Shown in pieces: positions 5,572-8,382 of a stretch of 8,382 bases of DNA (positions within the stretch are counted from its first letter, which is position 1; each line of letters begins with the position of its first letter). The position numbers and the translations under genes were made by a program. The stretch is from positions 1 to 8,382 of the forward strand of contig JAUWRC010000063.1 in assembly GCA_030610745.1 (NCBI GenBank). Reading direction: 5' to 3'. Under the pieces are notes generated by a model that saw only the letters and a program-made list of their open reading frames with translations, had not been told where the DNA came from and made no database searches. This stretch comes from Clostridia bacterium. Lineage in GTDB: Bacteria; Aerophobota; Aerophobia; Aerophobales; AE-B3A.

Positions 5572-6629
5572 TTTAAGCTGCTTAACTTTTCCCTGATAAC
5601 TTTTGCCCTCAATTCATCTCGAGAAAAGGGACTTAGCTCTTTTCCCTCTTTAATTTGAAGCTGGGCAGGGGTAATCAAAAAAAATAGCTCATTTAAAACC
5701 CGTATGCTAAATCCCGGCAGTAAATCCAGATATACCCCCAATCTTAACTTAGAAAGCAGGTTTATAGCCTCTTTTGAGCTCATTAAGTGAGCATTGATAA
5801 GAACACCGTAAGCCCGTCCCATCTCATCGGTAAGTTGAGTTTTATTTCTTTTGAACAAGACCTGTCTTGCCTTTTTTTCCTGCTCTACCACTTGTCTGGT
5901 TACCCTTTCTACATTGTCCACAATTTCTTCTTCTTTTAAACCCAGAGTAACTTGATTTGATATCTGGAAGAAATCGCCCTCGGACTTTGTTCCCTCTCCG
6001 TATAAACCCCGAGCTACCAGCCCCAATTTAGAAATGCTCTTCAGTATATCACCAATTTTGTGGGTAGTTGTAAGTGCAGGTAGATGTAACATAGAGGAAG
6101 CTCGCATTCCTGTACCTACGTTAGTTGGGCAGGCGGTAAGATAACCCCATTGAGGAAGAAAAGCATAGTTTAAATTCTCTTCTAGTTGATCATCCACCCT
6201 ATCACTCAGGCGCCAGGCTTCCATTAATTGAAGCCCTGAAAGGATAACTTGCAACCTCAGATGATCTTCTTCATTTATCATCAAAGAGAGCATCTCTCCT
6301 TTTTCTACCACTAAAAATCTATAGTTTCCTCCTTCGGTAAATTCTACGCTGATAAGATGTCTTTCCAGAAGAAATCTCCTCTGGGTAGAAGAAAGTTCAT
6401 TCATATCAATAAGCTCGGCCTGCTTCAGATAATCGCTCTTACTTACTGCCTCAATAATCTTTTCTGAAGCCTCCTTCATTACAGAATCTTTAGCCCAGGG
6501 AGGAAAAGTAAAATTCTCAAGATTGCGGGCTAGCCGGACCCGGCAACTAAAAACAATCCCTGCCTCAGGCCCATCCGCCTTTAACCATAGGCTGCTCGAA
6601 TTAGCCATCTTCTGAAGAATCATTGTCAT
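5568..6629 (-). CDS. mcsB: Protein arginine kinase McsB
   Basis: Phosphorylates arginine side chains on proteins. In Bacillus this marks them for the ClpCP protease and relieves CtsR repression. It is related to creatine and arginine kinases: SCRVRLARN (28-36), INEEDHLRLQ (119-128) and the substrate/ATP loop CPTNVGTGMRAS (167-178) are all present, along with EGDFFQISNQVTLG (217-230). The RDELRA at 337-342 matches the RDxxRA motif that binds phosphoarginine allosterically in bacterial McsB. It is 353 residues, against 363 in Bacillus subtilis. The ATG at 6629 shares one base with the mcsA stop (TAATG). ATG codons at residues 3 and 8 are possible alternatives. It follows mcsA, its activator, and precedes tilS. 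No ctsR or clpC is in the window. Confidence 0.96.
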   Translation of the reverse strand: MTMILQKMANSSSLWLKADGPEAGIVFSCRVRLARNLENFTFPPWAKDSVMKEASEKIIEAVSKSDYLKQAELIDMNELSSTQRRFLLERHLISVEFTEGGNYRFLVVEKGEMLSLMINEEDHLRLQVILSGLQLMEAWRLSDRVDDQLEENLNYAFLPQWGYLTACPTNVGTGMRASSMLHLPALTTTHKIGDILKSISKLGLVARGLYGEGTKSEGDFFQISNQVTLGLKEEEIVDNVERVTRQVVEQEKKARQVLFKRNKTQLTDEMGRAYGVLINAHLMSSKEAINLLSKLRLGVYLDLLPGFSIRVLNELFFLITPAQLQIKEGKELSPFSRDELRAKVIREKLSSLK

Positions 6630-7114
6630 TATTCCAAACCACGAATCTCATCCCTGAGCTGAGCTGCCTTCTCATACTCTTCCTTTCTCACCGCTTCTTC
6701 CAAGTCTTTGCGCAGCTTATAAATTTGCCTTTGCTCCTTACTCTCTAGCTTTCCTTTTCTAGGGACTTTGCCAGAGTGATAAGCCTTACCCTGGATTTTT
6801 TCTAAAAGGACAGCCAGGTAGTCCTTAAAGGTCTGATAACATAAAAGGCAACCTATTTTACCTTTCTTTCTTATCTGAGCATAGTCCAGGCCGCAGTGTG
6901 GACAACGAGCCCTTATCTCTTGAGAAGGCGGAATTTCAAATTCGGTTAAACCGGCCATCAAATTAGACAATGAAAAGCTGGGGATAAAGAAAGACTCACT
7001 TAATCCTTTTCCTTTAGCGCAAACCTCACACAGATGAAGTTCCCTTTCTTCTGCATTTATCACTTCTTTAAAGTGAAAAGTAGCCTCTCTTTTTCCACAA
7101 ATCTGACAAAGCAT
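6629..7114 (-). CDS. mcsA: McsA, zinc-finger/UVR-domain activator of McsB
   Basis: A small zinc-binding adaptor that activates the McsB arginine kinase and helps it meet ClpC and its substrates. Two four-cysteine clusters are visible: C3/C6 with C29/C32, and C71/C74 with C89/C92. A C-terminal UVR helix pair (about 130-161, KLRKDLEEAVRKEEYEKAAQ) is of the type found in UvrB, UvrC and ClpC. Length 161 is close to the Bacillus form. The ATG has a strong AGGGGA ribosome site about five bases upstream. A good promoter lies 30-55 bases upstream, in the gap after truA, so mcsAB may be expressed apart from truA. No CtsR-type or CIRCE operator was seen there. Confidence 0.94.
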   Translation of the reverse strand: MLCQICGKREATFHFKEVINAEERELHLCEVCAKGKGLSESFFIPSFSLSNLMAGLTEFEIPPSQEIRARCPHCGLDYAQIRKKGKIGCLLCYQTFKDYLAVLLEKIQGKAYHSGKVPRKGKLESKEQRQIYKLRKDLEEAVRKEEYEKAAQLRDEIRGLE

Positions 7115-7141
7115 TTCTTCCCCTCGCTTTGATTCGCATTA

Positions 7142-7169
7142 ATTCTATAACAAATCTCCATTATGTCAA
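7142..7169 (-). promoter_or_regulatory. Sigma-70-type promoter upstream of mcsA
   Basis: On the minus strand, TTGACA (7169-7164) is a perfect -35 box. A 16-base spacer separates it from TAGAAT (7147-7142), five of six matches to the -10 consensus. Transcription would begin near 7135, giving a leader of about 20 bases that includes the mcsA ribosome site. The promoter lies wholly in the gap between truA and mcsA and could drive mcsA-mcsB-tilS-hisB. Confidence 0.7.
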
Positions 7170-7172
7170 TAA

Positions 7173-7186
7173 ATGCTCAATGCTCA
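7173..7186 (-). repeat. 7-bp direct duplication between truA and mcsA
   Basis: TGAGCAT occurs twice in succession on the minus strand, immediately after the truA stop codon and four bases before the -35 box of the mcsA promoter. Its period is the same as that of the arrays at 775-795 and 852-921, though the sequence differs. Confidence 0.55.
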
Positions 7187-7187
7187 C

Positions 7188-7943
7188 TCATATCCAATAC
7201 TCGTATCTTACCCGGACCAGACACAGCCCCTGGGGTGGAGCGGTAGGGCCAGCAGCTCTTCTATCTCTCGCCTCCAGTATAGCTCTGAGCTGGGAGGCTG
7301 GCATCTTTCCTCTGCCAACCTCTGCTAGAGTTCCTACTATATTCCTGGCCATTTTGTAAAGAAAACTATCAGCCTTTATATAAACAATAATGGATCTTCT
7401 TTTCTTTAAAAGAGTAATTTTCTCTATTTTTCGCCGGGAAGAAAAGCTCGGGCTTCCCTGGCCTTCAAAAGAAGAAAAATCATGTTCTCCTGTTAGAAAC
7501 TGAGAGGCACGCCTCATCTTATCTATTTCTAAATTAAAGGGAATCCACCAGACAAAATGGCGGTAAAATGGGGGAAGGAAAGAGCCCTGATAAATTATAT
7601 ATCTATAGAGCCTATTTAAGGCAGATTTTTGAGCATGAAAACTTGAACTTACCTCTTTTGCTTTTTTAACTCTTATGTCTTTGGGTAGGTAACTATTTAA
7701 AGCAGGCTTGATAGCGAGGAAGGGAATTGAAGCATCGGTGGTAAAATTAATCACCTGCCCTGTAGCATGAACCCCGGCATCGGTTCTTCCAGCAGCAACT
7801 ACCTTTGTCTTTTGCCCAAAGAGATGAAAAAGGCTATCTTCAAGAAGATTTTGAACGGTGGGAACATCTGGCTGTTTTTGCCACCCATGATAAAAGGTGC
7901 CGTCATATTCTAAAATAAGTTTAATATTCCGCAATTTTGGCAT
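7188..7943 (-). CDS. truA: tRNA pseudouridine synthase A
   Basis: Converts uridines at positions 38-40 in the anticodon arm of many tRNAs to pseudouridine. The catalytic aspartate is D55 in GRTDAGVHA (52-60). Other family marks are ILEYDGTFYHGWQ (10-22), the RLYRY strand, the GEHDFSSFEG substrate loop, FLYKMARNIVGTL, and the C-terminal APPQGLCLVRVRY. It is complete at 251 residues. The ATG at 7943 gives the expected MPKLRNIKLILEYDG, with a GGGG tract about six bases upstream serving as ribosome site. That tract belongs to the 3' end of a pyruvate kinase gene fragment, so truA now initiates from borrowed sequence. It is the first intact gene after the promoter at 8147-8175. Confidence 0.96.
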   Translation of the reverse strand: MPKLRNIKLILEYDGTFYHGWQKQPDVPTVQNLLEDSLFHLFGQKTKVVAAGRTDAGVHATGQVINFTTDASIPFLAIKPALNSYLPKDIRVKKAKEVSSSFHAQKSALNRLYRYIIYQGSFLPPFYRHFVWWIPFNLEIDKMRRASQFLTGEHDFSSFEGQGSPSFSSRRKIEKITLLKKRRSIIVYIKADSFLYKMARNIVGTLAEVGRGKMPASQLRAILEARDRRAAGPTAPPQGLCLVRVRYEYWI

Positions 7944-8027
7944 CCATCCCCACTAGCATCATCTTACGCATAACCGTAACGTTATTGCTTGCCGGTCCTA
8001 ATGTGCAAATAATTTTGTCCTGGGCAT
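7942..8027 (-). pseudogene. pyk: Pyruvate kinase gene relic, 5' end only
   Basis: In one minus-strand frame the sequence from 8016 to 7942 reads KIICTLGPASNN, then VTVMRKMMLVGMD. This matches the opening of pyruvate kinase, where TKIICTLGPAS...RKLIEAGMD is standard. An ATG at 8027 begins MPRTK, the expected start, but in a different frame. The run of four A's at 8016-8013 would need five to join MPRTK to IICTLG, so the fragment has lost one base and stops at a TAG. Resemblance ends at GMD, exactly where the truA ATG begins; the following NFSHG and the other 430 or so residues of the enzyme are absent. The fragment therefore cannot make a working enzyme. It probably arose by a deletion or rearrangement that joined the pyk start to truA. 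Confidence 0.8.
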
Positions 8028-8051
8028 CTTAAATAATCATCTCAAGAAACG

Positions 8052-8097
8052 TTGGTTTTCAGCATGGCATCTGGACTACGGATAAGAGAAAAACCAA
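8052..8097. repeat. Inverted repeat in the truA leader
   Basis: TTGGTTTT (8052-8059) and AAAACCAA (8090-8097) are perfect 8-bp inverted copies separated by 30 bases. In the leader RNA they could form a stem between the promoter and the pyk relic. No riboswitch family is recognised. It may be a chance or repeat-derived structure. Confidence 0.45.
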
Positions 8098-8103
8098 TCC
8101 GCC

Positions 8104-8119
8104 GCAGACTTGAGTCTGC
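8104..8119. repeat. Short perfect palindrome (GCAGACT/AGTCTGC) in the truA leader
   Basis: GCAGACT and AGTCTGC form a 7-bp stem with a 2-base centre. It lies about 20 bases downstream of the predicted transcription start. On the minus strand GGCGGATTGG and then TTTTT follow about ten bases after the stem, which is too far for a standard terminator. Small GC-rich palindromes of this type often belong to dispersed repeat families, like the two GTAGCGGTG elements here. Confidence 0.5.
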
Positions 8120-8146
8120 ATAGCAAATGAAGTTTTACCGACCCTG

Positions 8147-8175
8147 TTTATATCAAAAATTATCACAAAAAGCAA
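8147..8175 (-). promoter_or_regulatory. Extended -10 promoter upstream of the pyk relic and truA
   Basis: On the minus strand, TTGCTT (8175-8170) stands 17 bases from TATAAA (8152-8147; five of six consensus matches). The -10 box is preceded by TGA, forming an extended -10 (TGnTATAAA). Start of transcription is expected near 8140, giving a leader of about 200 bases to truA. It probably served the lost pyruvate kinase gene and now serves truA. Confidence 0.65.
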
Positions 8176-8382
8176 CCCGTAAGAGTAAATTTGTTTGCGA
8201 AGGCCGATAGCTTCCATCTAATATATTTAAACTCATAAACCATACAAAACCTATTAAGATAGAAAAGAAAAAATTTTAAAATATCTACAAGTAGCAACAA
8301 TAAAGGTTTTTCAAAGGAAGAACGTAGGAATAGCAAATTGTCACGGATGGAAAATTGGGGGTAAATTTAATATGTTCCCAAA

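Larger units (their letters stand above)
7944..8382. other. Gene-free 439-bp region upstream of truA
   Basis: It holds, from right to left, a very AT-rich stretch without a convincing reading frame on either strand (about 8180-8382), the promoter at 8147-8175, a leader with two inverted repeats, and the pyruvate kinase relic. At the right edge is a plus-strand ATG (8372) followed by only two full codons, with GGGGG ten bases upstream. It might open a divergent gene, but nothing supports that within the window. Confidence 0.6.

Noticed and set aside
7115..7187. CtsR or CIRCE heat-shock operator near the mcsA promoter
   Set aside because: Neither a GGTCAAA direct repeat nor a TTAGCACTC inverted repeat is present. 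Only a TGAGCAT duplication is seen.
8090..8119. Rho-independent terminator in the truA leader
   Set aside because: The hairpin at 8104-8119 is about ten bases from the T run, the run is only five T's, and it would cut off truA from its promoter.
8338..8382. Divergent plus-strand gene or promoter at the right edge
   Set aside because: TTGTCA with a weak AT-rich -10 and an ATG at 8372 can be drawn, but only two further full codons remain, so it cannot be tested.

Overview
The window looks like a piece of an AT-rich bacterial chromosome, probably a diderm (two-membrane) bacterium from a poorly cultured lineage outside the Proteobacteria. The PilM-N-O-P set with a secretin (PilQ) needs an outer membrane, whereas the McsA/McsB protein-arginine-kinase pair is best known from Firmicutes and occurs in scattered other phyla. 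The junctions also carry many small palindromic and tandem repeats. I cannot place it to a phylum from sequence alone.

All recognisable genes are on the minus strand, so transcription runs from the right end to the left. Right end (7944-8382): no intact gene. It holds a good extended -10 promoter, a leader with hairpins, and a decayed fragment of the start of a pyruvate kinase gene that runs into the truA start codon. Then come truA (tRNA pseudouridine synthase), a TTGACA/TAGAAT promoter, mcsA, mcsB, tilS (tRNA-Ile lysidine synthetase) and hisB (imidazoleglycerol-phosphate dehydratase). From mcsA to hisB the genes overlap or touch, so they are probably one transcript.

Left half (1-3434): the type IV pilus assembly cluster pilM, pilN, pilO, pilP and the first 98 codons of pilQ. 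PilM (cytoplasmic, actin-like) binds the PilN N-terminus, PilN and PilO form the inner-membrane frame, and PilP links it to the PilQ secretin. pilM/pilN and pilP/pilQ overlap. The hisB/pilM, pilN/pilO and pilO/pilP junctions are each occupied by repeat DNA: a GTAGCGGTG palindrome, a 151-bp nested palindromic element, and a palindrome plus an array of ten 7-bp units.

I found no defence system, phage, CRISPR array, RNA gene or transposase. The notable features are structural. Repeats have supplied the stop codons of hisB and pilN and the apparent N-termini of PilM and PilP. There is a pyruvate kinase relic with a one-base frameshift upstream of truA, and an in-frame 21-bp tandem duplication inside hisB.
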